Source: Actinoplanes subtropicus
GTDB taxonomy: Bacteria; Actinomycetota; Actinomycetes; Mycobacteriales; Micromonosporaceae
Assembly (NCBI RefSeq): GCF_000721705.1
Contig: NZ_JOJL01000038.1
Location: 37,775-101,774 of the forward strand
DNA: 64,000 bases
Direction of reading: 5' to 3'
A program made the position numbers and the translations under genes. Below the pieces are notes generated by a model. The model did no database searches. It was given only the letters and a program-made list of their open reading frames with translations, and had not been told where the DNA came from. Shown here piece after piece: positions 1-8,881 of this stretch (positions are counted from its first letter, which is position 1; every line of letters starts with the position of its first letter).

Positions 1-37
1 TCTGTAACAAAACCGTAACGCCCTCTTTTCATAAGTC

Positions 38-89
38 CATGTGACCGGTAACACTGCTCTCGCAAGCCGCGATGTGACCGGTCACATCG
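38..89. promoter_or_regulatory. Two palindromic operators upstream of the glycosidase operon
   Basis: A perfect 20-bp palindrome CGATGTGACCGGTCACATCG lies at 70-89. A near copy with core TGTGACCGGTAACA lies at 40-53, 33 bp upstream. Both precede the first gene of the glycoside operon. The CG-centred 14-bp core is typical of LacI-family sites, so local repression relieved by a sugar is the likely logic; that is inference, and no LacI gene is in the window. Confidence 0.7.
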
Positions 90-131
90 ACTCCCCGCTT
101 GCCTCCCACCACCGATGGAGGCTCCCGGAAG

Positions 132-2279
132 ATGAGAAGAAGGACGATTCCCGCCGCCCTCGCGGCGGCCGCCATCGCGGCCGTGCTCCCCGGCCTGCCC
201 GCGCAGGCCGCCGCCTCGCAGCTGACCGTCGACCTCGCCGCCAGCACCGGCGCGCTGCGCTACGGCGCGACCGGCTTCCTGTACGGGCTCGGCGACGAGG
301 GCATCCCCAACGAGACCATGCTGGCCGCGCTCAAGCCGCAGGTCACCGCCCAGAAGGCGCCCGACGGGCTGCAGCACCCGAACGGCGACGCCCTCAAGAT
401 CGCGCCGATGTTCAAGCGGGCCGGCGGCCGGGACATCCAGATCTACATGCAGGACATCTACCAGCAATGGCCGTACGAGAACAACGGCATCGCCGACTAC
501 CTCGCCAAGGTCGACACGATGACCCGCAAGGTGGTCGCCGACCCGTACCGCAGCTCCTACGTCTACGTCCCGTTCAACGAACCCGACCAGCAGTGGTACG
601 CCGGGAACGTCGCCGGCCTGGAAGCGGACTGGAAGACCGTGTTCCAGAAGATCCGCTCGATCGACTCCACGGCCCGCATCGCCGGCCCGAACTTCTCCTC
701 GTACCGCTCGGCCGACGAGCGCTCGTTCCTCACCTACGCCCGGGACAACGGCGTGCTGCCGGACGTGACCACCTGGCACGAGCTGGGCAACGACTTCTTC
801 ACCAGCTGGCAGGACCACTACAACGACTACCGCTCGATCGAGTCGAGCCTCGGGATCAGCGCCCGGCCGATCACCATCAACGAGTACGGCCGCAGCTCCG
901 GCGACCTCGGCGTGCCCGGCAACCTCGTCCAGTTCGTGGCGAAGTTCGAGGCCAGCAAGGTCGACGGCTGTCTCGCCTACTGGACGACCGCCGGCGGGCT
1001 GAACGACCTCGTCACCCATAACAACCAGGCGACCGGCGGCTGGTGGCTCTACAAGTGGTACGGCGAGCTGACCGGCAACACCGTGGCGGTCACCCCGCCC
1101 TCGGCGAGCGGCTCGCTGCAGGGCCTGGCCGCGTACGACTCGGCCAAGCACCAGGCGCGGGTCATCTTCGGCGGCAACAACCCGGCCAGCGGCACCTACG
1201 ACACCAACGTCGTGGTCAAGGGCATCGGCGCGATCGGCGGCACGGTGCACGCCACGATCTGGGGCATCGACAACACCGGACTGAACGCCTCTCCCGGGCC
1301 CTACGTCGTCAGCGAGGGCGACTACACCGCCGGCGGCGGGCAGATCACCGTCCCGCTGACCGGCCTCAAGGGGGCTTCCGCGTACGAAATAATCGTCACG
1401 CCCAACAGCGACCTGACGACGGCCTCGGCCACCCGCTACGAGGCGGAGTATGCCGCCATCGGCGGCACTGCCAAGATCACCTACGGCAGCAACACCGGCT
1501 ACTCCGGGACCTACTTCGTCGAGGGGTACGGGGCGAGCACGACCGCGAGCACCAAGTTCGTCGTCACCGCGCCGAGCGACGGCTACTACAACCTGAGCCT
1601 GCGCTACTCGGCCGGCCCCTACACCGGCGCGCCCACCGACCGGTCGATCAAGCTGCGGCTCAACGGCAGCGACCTGGCCACCGTGGCGCTGCCCGGGACC
1701 GCCGACTGGAACACCTGGAACACCGTCACCACCAAGGTCTACCTGCCGGCCGGCATCAGCCGGGTCGAGTACAACGCCTATGCCACCGACGACCGGGACG
1801 CGGTGAACCTCGACTACCTGGACGTCGCCGCGAGCAGCGGGACGGTCTCGGCGTACGAAGGCGAAAGCTCGGCCAACACGCGCGGCGGAACCGCCGTGGT
1901 GGTCTCCGACAGCGCGGCGTCGGGCGGCAAGTACGTCGGCTGGGTCGGCGCCGGCGCGGCCAACACGCTGCGGTTCAACGGGGTGACCGCGGCGACGGCC
2001 GGGCGCTACCGGATGGTGGTCAGCTACGCCAACGGCGAGCTGGGCGCGGGCGCCACCAACTACAACAGCAACATCGTCGACCGGTACGCCGAGATCAGCG
2101 TCAACGGCGGGACCGTGCAGAAGGTCTTCTTCCGCAACACGCTCGGCTGGTCGAACTACTGGACCACGGTGGTCGACGTGGACCTGGCCGCCGGCGCCAA
2201 CACGATCACGTTCGGCAACTCCTCCAGCGGTTACGCGCCGAACATCGACCGGATCCAGATCGCCGCACCGCTCGGCTGA
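132..2279 (+). CDS. Secreted clan-A glycoside hydrolase (GH39-like) with two CBM35-like modules
   Basis: This is a 715-residue exported glycosidase. I chose ATG 132 because GGAGG at 117-121 sits 10 nt upstream and a clean signal peptide follows (basic start, Ala-rich core, cleavage near AQAAA at about residue 27). The catalytic TIM barrel spans about residues 35-430. FNEPD gives the likely acid/base Glu150 and INEYG the likely nucleophile Glu252, the clan-A pattern seen in GH39 and relatives. Two beta-sandwich domains follow (about 440-570 and 575-715, opening with YEAEY and YEGES), which look like CBM35/CBM6 modules. It heads an operon with an alpha-galactosidase and a sugar importer, so the polymer probably contains galactose. 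The exact GH family and substrate are not settled. Confidence 0.8.
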   Translation: MRRRTIPAALAAAAIAAVLPGLPAQAAASQLTVDLAASTGALRYGATGFLYGLGDEGIPNETMLAALKPQVTAQKAPDGLQHPNGDALKIAPMFKRAGGRDIQIYMQDIYQQWPYENNGIADYLAKVDTMTRKVVADPYRSSYVYVPFNEPDQQWYAGNVAGLEADWKTVFQKIRSIDSTARIAGPNFSSYRSADERSFLTYARDNGVLPDVTTWHELGNDFFTSWQDHYNDYRSIESSLGISARPITINEYGRSSGDLGVPGNLVQFVAKFEASKVDGCLAYWTTAGGLNDLVTHNNQATGGWWLYKWYGELTGNTVAVTPPSASGSLQGLAAYDSAKHQARVIFGGNNPASGTYDTNVVVKGIGAIGGTVHATIWGIDNTGLNASPGPYVVSEGDYTAGGGQITVPLTGLKGASAYEIIVTPNSDLTTASATRYEAEYAAIGGTAKITYGSNTGYSGTYFVEGYGASTTASTKFVVTAPSDGYYNLSLRYSAGPYTGAPTDRSIKLRLNGSDLATVALPGTADWNTWNTVTTKVYLPAGISRVEYNAYATDDRDAVNLDYLDVAASSGTVSAYEGESSANTRGGTAVVVSDSAASGGKYVGWVGAGAANTLRFNGVTAATAGRYRMVVSYANGELGAGATNYNSNIVDRYAEISVNGGTVQKVFFRNTLGWSNYWTTVVDVDLAAGANTITFGNSSSGYAPNIDRIQIAAPLG

Positions 2280-2300
2280 CCGGCTTTTCTCTCGCTCCGC

Positions 2301-2428
2301 AAGATACTCGCCCGGCGAGTATCTCGCCCAGCGAGCATCTAGCCCAGCGAGTATCTAGCCCGGCGAGTATCTAGCCGGGCGAGTATCTAGCTCAGCGAGT
2401 ATCTCGCCCGGCGAGTATCTAGCGCAGC
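2301..2428. repeat. 16-bp tandem repeat array between two operon genes
   Basis: Seven back-to-back copies of GAGTATCTAGCCCGGC-like units run from 2317 to 2428 in strict 16-bp phase, preceded by one degenerate unit at 2301-2316. Copies differ at the ninth base (A/C) and in the four to five bases before the final GC. The first two units form a perfect inverted repeat, AGATACTCGCC and GGCGAGTATCT around a single C (2302-2324). The mRNA can therefore fold into a strong hairpin between the glycosidase and the alpha-galactosidase. It may attenuate or stabilise the transcript, or simply be a minisatellite. Confidence 0.95.
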
Positions 2429-2447
2429 GTAAGAACAGGAGCATTCG

Positions 2448-4526
2448 TTGAACTCAGCAGGCACCGGGCTGGTGTGGGGCCACTCGGCTCTCCAGCTGGT
2501 CATCACCGCGCCGGACGACGGGCCCGCCACCCTGCGGACCTTCGCCGGCGAGGAAGCGGCCGAGGGCCGGCCGCCCGAGGGCCAGCCGCTCGTGGAGATC
2601 CTCACCGCCCAGGCGGGCCGCGGTCACGTCTCGCACCGCTTCTCGGAGACGGTGGCCGGCCGCCGCCTGCGGCTGACCGGCAGCGAGCGCTCGCTCGACG
2701 GCCGGTGGCACGAGCTGCGCGTCCGGCTGGCCGACGACAGCGGGCTGGGCGCGGAGGTGCTGTTCCGCTCCGCGGACGGCGTCCCCGCGATCCAGGCCGT
2801 GACCACCGTGACCAACCACGGCGCCGAGCCGGTCCTGCTGCTCGGCGTCACCTCGCTGGCGGTCGGCCTGGCCGGGCACCCGGTCGACGACCTCGACCTG
2901 CTCGCTGCGGACAGCGAGTGGCTCGGCGAGTCCCGCTGGAGCCGGCACCCGCTGCGCGGCCTGGTCCCCGACGTCAACCTGCGCCTGCACGGGCAGCACG
3001 GCCGGGGTCGGTACGCCCAGCGCAGCACCGGCACCTGGTCCACCGGCACCCACCTGCCGGTCGCCGGCCTGGTCGACCGGCGCGGCGGGCACGGGTGGCT
3101 GTGGCAGATCGAGCACAACGGGCCGTGGCGCTGGGAGGTGGGCGAGCGGCTCGACGACGCGTACGTCGCGCTGCTCGGCCCCACCGACATCGACCACCAG
3201 TGGAGCCACGAGCTAGCGCCGGGCGAGTCCTTCCGTACGGTGCCGGTGTCCCTCGCCGTCTCCCGGGCCGGCCTGCCCGGCGCGGCGGCCGCGCTCACCG
3301 CGCACCGGCGGGCCCTGCGCCGGCCGCACCCGGACCGCGCGAGCCTGCCGGTGGTCTTCAACGACTACATGAACACGCTGATGGGCGACCCGACCACGGC
3401 GAAGCTGCTGCCGCTGATCGACGCGGCCGCGGACGCCGGCGCCGAGGTCTTCTGCATCGACGCCGGCTGGTACGACAACGGCACCGCGTGGTGGGACAGC
3501 GTCGGCGAGTGGCAGCCGTCGCAGACCCGCTTCCCGCGCGGCCTCGAGGAGGTCCTCGCCCGGATCCGCGAGCGGAGCATGGTCGCCGGCCTGTGGCTGG
3601 AGCCGGAGGTGATCGGCGTCCGCAGCCCGATGGCCGACAAGCTGCCGGACGAGGCGTTCCTGCAGCGCGGCGGGGTCCGCCTGGTCGAGCACGGCCGATA
3701 CCACCTGGACCTGCGGCACCCGGCCGCGGTCGAGCACCTGGACGACGTGGTGAACCGCCTCGTCGAGGAGCTCGGCGTCGGCTACCTGAAGCTGGACTAC
3801 AACATCGACCCGGGCGCCGGCACCGACCTCTCCGCGAGAAGCGTCGGCGCCGGGTTGCTGGGGCACAACCGGGCCCACCTGGAGTGGCTCGACCGGGTAC
3901 TGGACCGGCACCCGGAGCTGATCCTGGAGAACTGCGCCTCGGGCGGGATGCGCGCCGACTACGCGCTGCTCGCCCGGATGCAGCTGCAGTCGACCAGCGA
4001 CCAGCAGGACCACCGGCTCTACCCGCCGATCGCGGTGGCCGCGCCGCTGTCCATCGCGCCCGAGCAGGCGGCCAGCTGGGCGTACCCGCAGCCGGACATG
4101 TCGGACGAGGAGATCGCGCACACGCTGTGCACCGGTCTGCTCGGCCGGCTCTACCTCTCCGGCCACCTCGACCGGATGCGCCCGGCGCAGCGGCACGCCG
4201 TTCGCGATGCCGTACGCGCGTATCGCGAGATCCGCTCGGAGCTGAGAACGGCCGTCCCGGAATGGCCACTCGGCCTGCCTGGCTGGGACGACGGCTGGCT
4301 GGCCCTCGCCCTGCGCACCCCGGACGTGACCTACCTCGGGCTGTGGCGGCGGCCCGGCGCGGCCCGCACGGTCACCCTGCCGATCGACACGACCAGCATC
4401 GACGTCCTTTACCCCCGGCACCTGCCGGCCTGGGAAGTGAGCGACGCCGGAGCCTTCACCAGCACCGGCAACGAGCCGTATTCCGCCCGTATTTTCCGTA
4501 TTCATAACTCGAAGGGACAAAAATGA
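2448..4526 (+). CDS. Alpha-galactosidase, GH36
   Basis: This cytoplasmic GH36 enzyme of 692 residues releases terminal alpha-galactose from oligosaccharides. The N-terminal beta-sandwich covers about residues 1-290. The barrel follows, with DAGWY, the KLDYN nucleophile motif (Asp450) and TSDQQD carrying the acid/base (Asp518). ENCASGG just before the acid/base is also typical. No signal peptide is visible, so it should act on imported sugars. The start is TTG 2448, supported by AGGAG at 2437-2441. The stop overlaps the next start in an ATGA. It lies in the same operon as the secreted glycosidase and the importer. Confidence 0.93.
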   Translation: MNSAGTGLVWGHSALQLVITAPDDGPATLRTFAGEEAAEGRPPEGQPLVEILTAQAGRGHVSHRFSETVAGRRLRLTGSERSLDGRWHELRVRLADDSGLGAEVLFRSADGVPAIQAVTTVTNHGAEPVLLLGVTSLAVGLAGHPVDDLDLLAADSEWLGESRWSRHPLRGLVPDVNLRLHGQHGRGRYAQRSTGTWSTGTHLPVAGLVDRRGGHGWLWQIEHNGPWRWEVGERLDDAYVALLGPTDIDHQWSHELAPGESFRTVPVSLAVSRAGLPGAAAALTAHRRALRRPHPDRASLPVVFNDYMNTLMGDPTTAKLLPLIDAAADAGAEVFCIDAGWYDNGTAWWDSVGEWQPSQTRFPRGLEEVLARIRERSMVAGLWLEPEVIGVRSPMADKLPDEAFLQRGGVRLVEHGRYHLDLRHPAAVEHLDDVVNRLVEELGVGYLKLDYNIDPGAGTDLSARSVGAGLLGHNRAHLEWLDRVLDRHPELILENCASGGMRADYALLARMQLQSTSDQQDHRLYPPIAVAAPLSIAPEQAASWAYPQPDMSDEEIAHTLCTGLLGRLYLSGHLDRMRPAQRHAVRDAVRAYREIRSELRTAVPEWPLGLPGWDDGWLALALRTPDVTYLGLWRRPGAARTVTLPIDTTSIDVLYPRHLPAWEVSDAGAFTSTGNEPYSARIFRIHNSKGQK

Positions 4527-5833
4527 AACGTGTGATCAGCGTCGCCGTTGCCGCCCTCCTGCTGACCGCGAGCGCGGCCTGCAGCGACCCCGGCTCGACC
4601 ACCACCACCGACAACAGCGCCACCACCTGGGCCGACCCGACCGCCAAGCTGGACGGCGTCAAGCTGACCATCTGGGCCGCGCAGAACAGCAACACCGTCC
4701 CGCAGAAGGTGATCGACGGCTTCCAGAAGGCCACCGGCGCCACCGTCCAGGTGGTGACCATCCCCGACCCGTACGAGCAGGGCGTGCAGACCAAGGTCGC
4801 CACCGGCGACAAGCCCGACCTCGCGTTCTGGCAGCCGACCGCGTCGATGCTGACCGCGATCAACGCCAAGACCAACCTCCAGCCGCTGACCGGCGCGCCC
4901 TGGCTGGACAAGATGGACCCGAAGCTGAAGGACCTCACCGGCCTGCTCGGCGACACCCGGTACGCCGCGCTGATCACCAGCCCGGCGGTCGAGGGCGTCT
5001 ACTACAACAAGCAGGTCTTCGCGGCCAACGGGATCACCTCGACGCCGAAGAACTTCGACGACATGGTCACCCTGGCCCGGCAGCTCAAGGCCAAGGGCGT
5101 CACCCCGTTCTACGAGATGGGCGCCGACCGCTGGGCCACCCAGTGGTGGGTGCAGGTGCAGCTGGCCGACGCCGCCAAGGCCGGCCTGTGGGACCGGATC
5201 AACACCGGCAAGGAGAAGTTCACCGACCCGACCGTGCTCGGCGCGATCACCAGGTACCAGTCGCTGATCAAGGAGGGCCTGTTCAACAGCGACATCAAGA
5301 CCGCCAAGTTCGAGGACCAGGGCGCCGCGCTGCTGAACGGCAAGACCGCGATGGTCGTGCAGGTCAACTCGTTCTTCGGCCAGCTGCAGGCGAAGGCGGA
5401 CACCGCCACGCTGAACCAGAAGATCGGCTTCTTCCCGATCTCGCCGACCGGCAACATCGGCACCTCCATCCCCGACCAGTCGAACGCGCTGGTGGCCTTC
5501 AAGACCGGCGACGCCAAGCGGGAGGCGGCGGCGCGGCAGCTGCTCGCCTACTGGATGGGCCCGGGCTACCAGGACTTCATCACCGACCGCAACACCGTCT
5601 CGCTGGAGACCGCGGTGCCCAACCCGTCCGGCGTGCCGCAGGCGCTGCTCGACGTGCACGCGGCCGTCGGCAGCTCGGTCGGCTCGATGCAGTCGCTCGC
5701 GGTCGCCAACCCCGACCTCTACATCAACCTGGCCGACATGATCGCCGGCACGATGGACCCGCAGCAGGTCGCCAAGGCGACCCAGGATCAATTCGCCCAG
5801 CTCGCGAAGGCCGCCGGCGCCGCCGGTTTCTGA
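4523..5833 (+). CDS. Sugar ABC transporter substrate-binding lipoprotein
   Basis: This 436-residue extracytoplasmic binding protein resembles the MalE/UgpB class (family 1 solute-binding proteins). The N terminus has a short basic segment, a hydrophobic core and a lipobox-like SAAC at about residue 24. A Thr/Ser-rich linker follows, and then the solute-binding fold (KLTIWAAQ start, YYNKQVF and WWVQVQLADAA regions). It overlaps the alpha-galactosidase stop by 4 bp and is followed after 4 bp by the first permease, so translation is probably coupled. By context the ligand is a galactose-containing oligosaccharide. Confidence 0.92.
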   Translation: MKRVISVAVAALLLTASAACSDPGSTTTTDNSATTWADPTAKLDGVKLTIWAAQNSNTVPQKVIDGFQKATGATVQVVTIPDPYEQGVQTKVATGDKPDLAFWQPTASMLTAINAKTNLQPLTGAPWLDKMDPKLKDLTGLLGDTRYAALITSPAVEGVYYNKQVFAANGITSTPKNFDDMVTLARQLKAKGVTPFYEMGADRWATQWWVQVQLADAAKAGLWDRINTGKEKFTDPTVLGAITRYQSLIKEGLFNSDIKTAKFEDQGAALLNGKTAMVVQVNSFFGQLQAKADTATLNQKIGFFPISPTGNIGTSIPDQSNALVAFKTGDAKREAAARQLLAYWMGPGYQDFITDRNTVSLETAVPNPSGVPQALLDVHAAVGSSVGSMQSLAVANPDLYINLADMIAGTMDPQQVAKATQDQFAQLAKAAGAAGF

Positions 5834-5837
5834 CCCG

Positions 5838-6761
5838 ATGACCTTGACAATCGATTTGCGTACGCCGGCCGGGGGACCAACCGCACAGCGGTCCGCCGGC
5901 CGGCGGCCCCGCATCGCGCGCAGCACCCATCCGATGTGGTTCCTGCTCCCCGCGTACGCCGTGCTGCTGTTGTTCTTCTTCGTGCCGACCGCGTTCAACT
6001 TCATCTACGCGTTCACCGACTGGTCGAGCTTCAAGGCCGCGATCAATCCGGTCGGCCTGGACAACTTCACCCAGCTGGCGTCCGACGGAACCCTGTTCCG
6101 CGCGCTGCGGATCACCGTGCTCTACGCCGTACTCGTCGCGATCTTTCAGAATCTCTTCGGTTTCGGTCTCGCGGTGCTGCTCGAGCGGGACACCGTGGTC
6201 AACCGGATCGCCCGGACGTTCTTCCTGATCCCGGTGCTGATGTCGGCGCTGGCCGTCGGCTACATCTTCCAGGCGCTGCTCAAGCCGTCCGGCGCGGTCG
6301 ACCAGTTGTTCGGCATCCACTACGCGTGGCTGGCCGACACGCACTGGACGATCGTCGTGGTCGCGCTCATCCACGCGTGGAAGTGGATGGGCCTGTCCAT
6401 GCTGATCTACCTGGCCGGGCTGAAGACCATTCCGGAGGACATCACCGAGGCGGCCCGGATCGACGGCGCCTCCCGGTGGCGGTCGTTCTGGCGGATCCGG
6501 GTGCCGATGCTGGCGCCGGCGGTCACCTTCAACGTCGCCACGGCGCTGCTCGGCTCGATGAACGGGTTCGACATCGTGCAGGCGACCACCGGGGGCGGAC
6601 CTGCCCGTACCACCGAGATCTTGAACATCTTCATCTACCGGACCTTCGGCCAGGGCCTGTTCGCCCAGGCCACCACCATGAGCCTGGTGCTGTTCCTGCT
6701 GGTCGCGCTCATGGCGTTCCCGGTCATCTACGTGCTGCGCAAGAGGGAGGCCATCCTGTGA
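5838..6761 (+). CDS. Sugar ABC transporter permease, MalF/UgpA type
   Basis: A 307-residue inner-membrane permease with about six transmembrane helices. The ATPase-docking EAA loop is visible as EAARIDGASRW followed by the VPMLAP tail at about residue 205-235. The N-terminal tail of about 30 residues is cytoplasmic and basic. The start ATG 5838 lies 4 bp after the binding-protein stop. It pairs with the next permease, overlapping it in a GTGA. No ATPase gene is in this operon; actinobacterial sugar importers of this kind usually share a common MsiK-type ATPase encoded elsewhere. Confidence 0.93.
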   Translation: MTLTIDLRTPAGGPTAQRSAGRRPRIARSTHPMWFLLPAYAVLLLFFFVPTAFNFIYAFTDWSSFKAAINPVGLDNFTQLASDGTLFRALRITVLYAVLVAIFQNLFGFGLAVLLERDTVVNRIARTFFLIPVLMSALAVGYIFQALLKPSGAVDQLFGIHYAWLADTHWTIVVVALIHAWKWMGLSMLIYLAGLKTIPEDITEAARIDGASRWRSFWRIRVPMLAPAVTFNVATALLGSMNGFDIVQATTGGGPARTTEILNIFIYRTFGQGLFAQATTMSLVLFLLVALMAFPVIYVLRKREAIL

Positions 6762-7585
6762 GCGACTCCCCGATCTGGCGCCGGCTGCAGCCGATCGTCA
6801 CGGCCGCCCTCGTCGTCGTGCTGCTCGGGATCCCGTTGTGGCTGGTCGTGGCCACCGCCGGCAAGTCGCAGGGCGAGGCGATCCAGCCCGATCTCACCCC
6901 GCCCGGCCACTGGCAGCTGTGGGCGAACCTGCGGCAGGTGTGGACCGAGGGTCAGGTGCCGGGCGCGTTCCTCGGCAGCCTGATCATCGTGGTGCCGACC
7001 GTGGCGGGCGTGCTGATCCTCGGCTCGATGGCCGCCTGGGTGCTCGCCCGGCGCGCCTCGCGGGTCACGGCCGTCCTCTACGCCCTGGGCATCAGCGGCA
7101 TCATCCTGCCGCCGGCCGTCATCACGGTGGTGCTCCTGCTGCGCCAGCTGGGCCTGGCCGGCACGGTGATCGGCATGATCGGCGTCTACATGGGCATCTA
7201 CCTGTCCACGGTGATCTTCTTCGTCACCGGCTTCGTCCGCACCATCCCGGAGGCGCTCGAGGAGGCCGCCCAGATCGACGGCGCGTCCCCGTTCGCGGTG
7301 TTCCGCCGGATCGTGCTGCCGCTGCTGCGACCGGTGCTGGCCACCGCGACCATCCTGATCTGCCTGTACGTGTGGAACGACGTCTTCTACGCGTTCTTCG
7401 TCATCGGCGGGCGGGTCGACACGCTGCCGCTCAACCTGTTCCGGGTGGCCAGCGCCGGTCTCTACCTCAACAACTGGCACCTGATCTTCGCGTACGTGAT
7501 CCTGATGAGCCTGCCCTTGATCGCCGTCTTCGCGGTGGCCCAGCGCCGCATCATCTCCGGCATCACCGGCGGCGCCGTGAAGTGA
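6758..7585 (+). CDS. Sugar ABC transporter permease, MalG/UgpE type
   Basis: The second permease of the importer, 275 residues. The GTG start at 6758 overlaps the upstream stop. The EAA loop is EEAAQIDGASPF followed by VLPLLRP, and about six membrane segments are predicted, ending in the usual MSLPLI helix and short basic tail. It closes the operon. About 60 bp later a new leaderless promoter serves an unrelated hydrolase. Confidence 0.93.
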   Translation: MSDSPIWRRLQPIVTAALVVVLLGIPLWLVVATAGKSQGEAIQPDLTPPGHWQLWANLRQVWTEGQVPGAFLGSLIIVVPTVAGVLILGSMAAWVLARRASRVTAVLYALGISGIILPPAVITVVLLLRQLGLAGTVIGMIGVYMGIYLSTVIFFVTGFVRTIPEALEEAAQIDGASPFAVFRRIVLPLLRPVLATATILICLYVWNDVFYAFFVIGGRVDTLPLNLFRVASAGLYLNNWHLIFAYVILMSLPLIAVFAVAQRRIISGITGGAVK

Positions 7586-7645
7586 CCGTCGGACGTCCAG
7601 GTGAGCGGCGGGGGAAGCAGTTACTGCGGTGAAACGTCGGTTCTC

Positions 7646-7651
7646 TAGGCT
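7646..7651 (+). promoter_or_regulatory. Leaderless promoter -10 box TAGGCT
   Basis: TAGGCT ends 6 nt before the ATG at 7658 and no ribosome-binding site is present, so transcription probably begins at the start codon. At least ten other genes in this window share this arrangement. Confidence 0.6.
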
Positions 7652-7657
7652 GCGCGG

Positions 7658-8647
7658 ATGGACGAGCAGCGGACGATCGCGGTGCACGGGCACGCTCGCG
7701 CGTTCCGGATGCTGGGCACCGGCCCGACCGTCCTGCTGCTGCTGCACGGCATCGGCTCGCAGGGCGCCACCTGGGACAAGGTCGCGCCCGTGCTCGCCGA
7801 GCGGTACACCGTGATCGTGCCCGACCTGCTCGGGCACGGCCGGTCGGCGAAGCCGCGGGCGGACTACAGCATCGGCGGGTACGCCAACGGCATGCGGGAT
7901 CTGCTCGGCGCGCTCGACATCGACCGGGTGACCGTGGTCGGCCACAGCTTCGGCGGCGGCGTGGCGATGCAGTTCGCCTACCAGTTCCCGGAGCGGACCG
8001 ACCGGCTGGTGGTGGTCGCCGGCGGCGGGCTCGGCTCGCAGGTGAGCGTGGCGTTGCGGGCGTTGTCCCTGCCCGGCGCTTCGGTCGCTTTGGGGATCAG
8101 TCACCTGCCACCGTGCCGGCTGGCCCTCGGCGCGTTGCGTGCGGCCGCCGGCCTGGTCGCGCCGGCCGCGCTCGCCGCCGACCTCGACGAGGCGTACACC
8201 GTGCACACCGGGCTGCGTGATCCGGCCGCCCGGTCGGCGTTCCTGCATGTGCTGCGGCACGTCGTGGACTGGCGGGGACAGCTGATCACCATGCGGGACC
8301 GCGCCTACCTGGCCCAGGGCCTGCCGGCGCTGGTGGTCTGGGGCGACCGCGACCACGTGCTGCCCGCCGGCCAAGCCCGCGCCGCCGCCGAACTGATGCC
8401 CGGGGCGCGATCGGTGGTACTGCCCGGGGTCGGGCACTTCCCGCACCGGGAAGCACCCGAGGCATTCGTCCGCGCGGTGACCGACTTCGTCGAGGGAACC
8501 CGGCCGAAGCGCTGGGATGCCCGCCGCTGGCGGCACCTGCTGCAGAACCACTCCGCCATCACCCCGGCAACGTCCGTCGAGGACGAGCTTCAGAAGACCG
8601 GACAACGCGATCCGCTCGACGAGCCCGCGCGACGAACAAAACCCTGA
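7658..8647 (+). CDS. Alpha/beta-hydrolase
   Basis: A 329-residue serine hydrolase of the alpha/beta fold. The oxyanion-hole motif LLLHGIGSQG is near residue 30, the nucleophile elbow GHSFGGG at about residue 98, the acid in WGDRDHVLP and the base in GVGHFPH. A lid region lies between about 125 and 210. The C-terminal 40 residues past the fold are charged and low in similarity to typical members. The substrate cannot be read from sequence. It has its own leaderless promoter and appears monocistronic. Confidence 0.88.
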   Translation: MDEQRTIAVHGHARAFRMLGTGPTVLLLLHGIGSQGATWDKVAPVLAERYTVIVPDLLGHGRSAKPRADYSIGGYANGMRDLLGALDIDRVTVVGHSFGGGVAMQFAYQFPERTDRLVVVAGGGLGSQVSVALRALSLPGASVALGISHLPPCRLALGALRAAAGLVAPAALAADLDEAYTVHTGLRDPAARSAFLHVLRHVVDWRGQLITMRDRAYLAQGLPALVVWGDRDHVLPAGQARAAAELMPGARSVVLPGVGHFPHREAPEAFVRAVTDFVEGTRPKRWDARRWRHLLQNHSAITPATSVEDELQKTGQRDPLDEPARRTKP

Positions 8648-8881
8648 CCACGAGCCATCCCCGGCGTGTGCGGTAATCCGGATGTTCTGGCGGCCGGAGC
8701 AATTCCGTCCGGTCAAGCCGGTGGCGGAAAAGGGATTTCCGCTATCGGCTTGTGACGATGTTGTGTCGGGTTCGTCACTGCGGAGTTCTCTCCATGTCTC
8801 TTTGTCCGCCCGGCTTTCGGGATCGGTCGGCGCGTGTAAATATCTCCAGGCTTGGATAGCGCCCAAGGATGGAGTTCGCTG

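Noticed and set aside
8648..8881. Possible structured leader or riboswitch before the propeller gene
   Set aside because: There is one weak hairpin (GTGACGA/TCGTCAC region near 8752-8778), but I could not match the conserved core of any riboswitch class I know.
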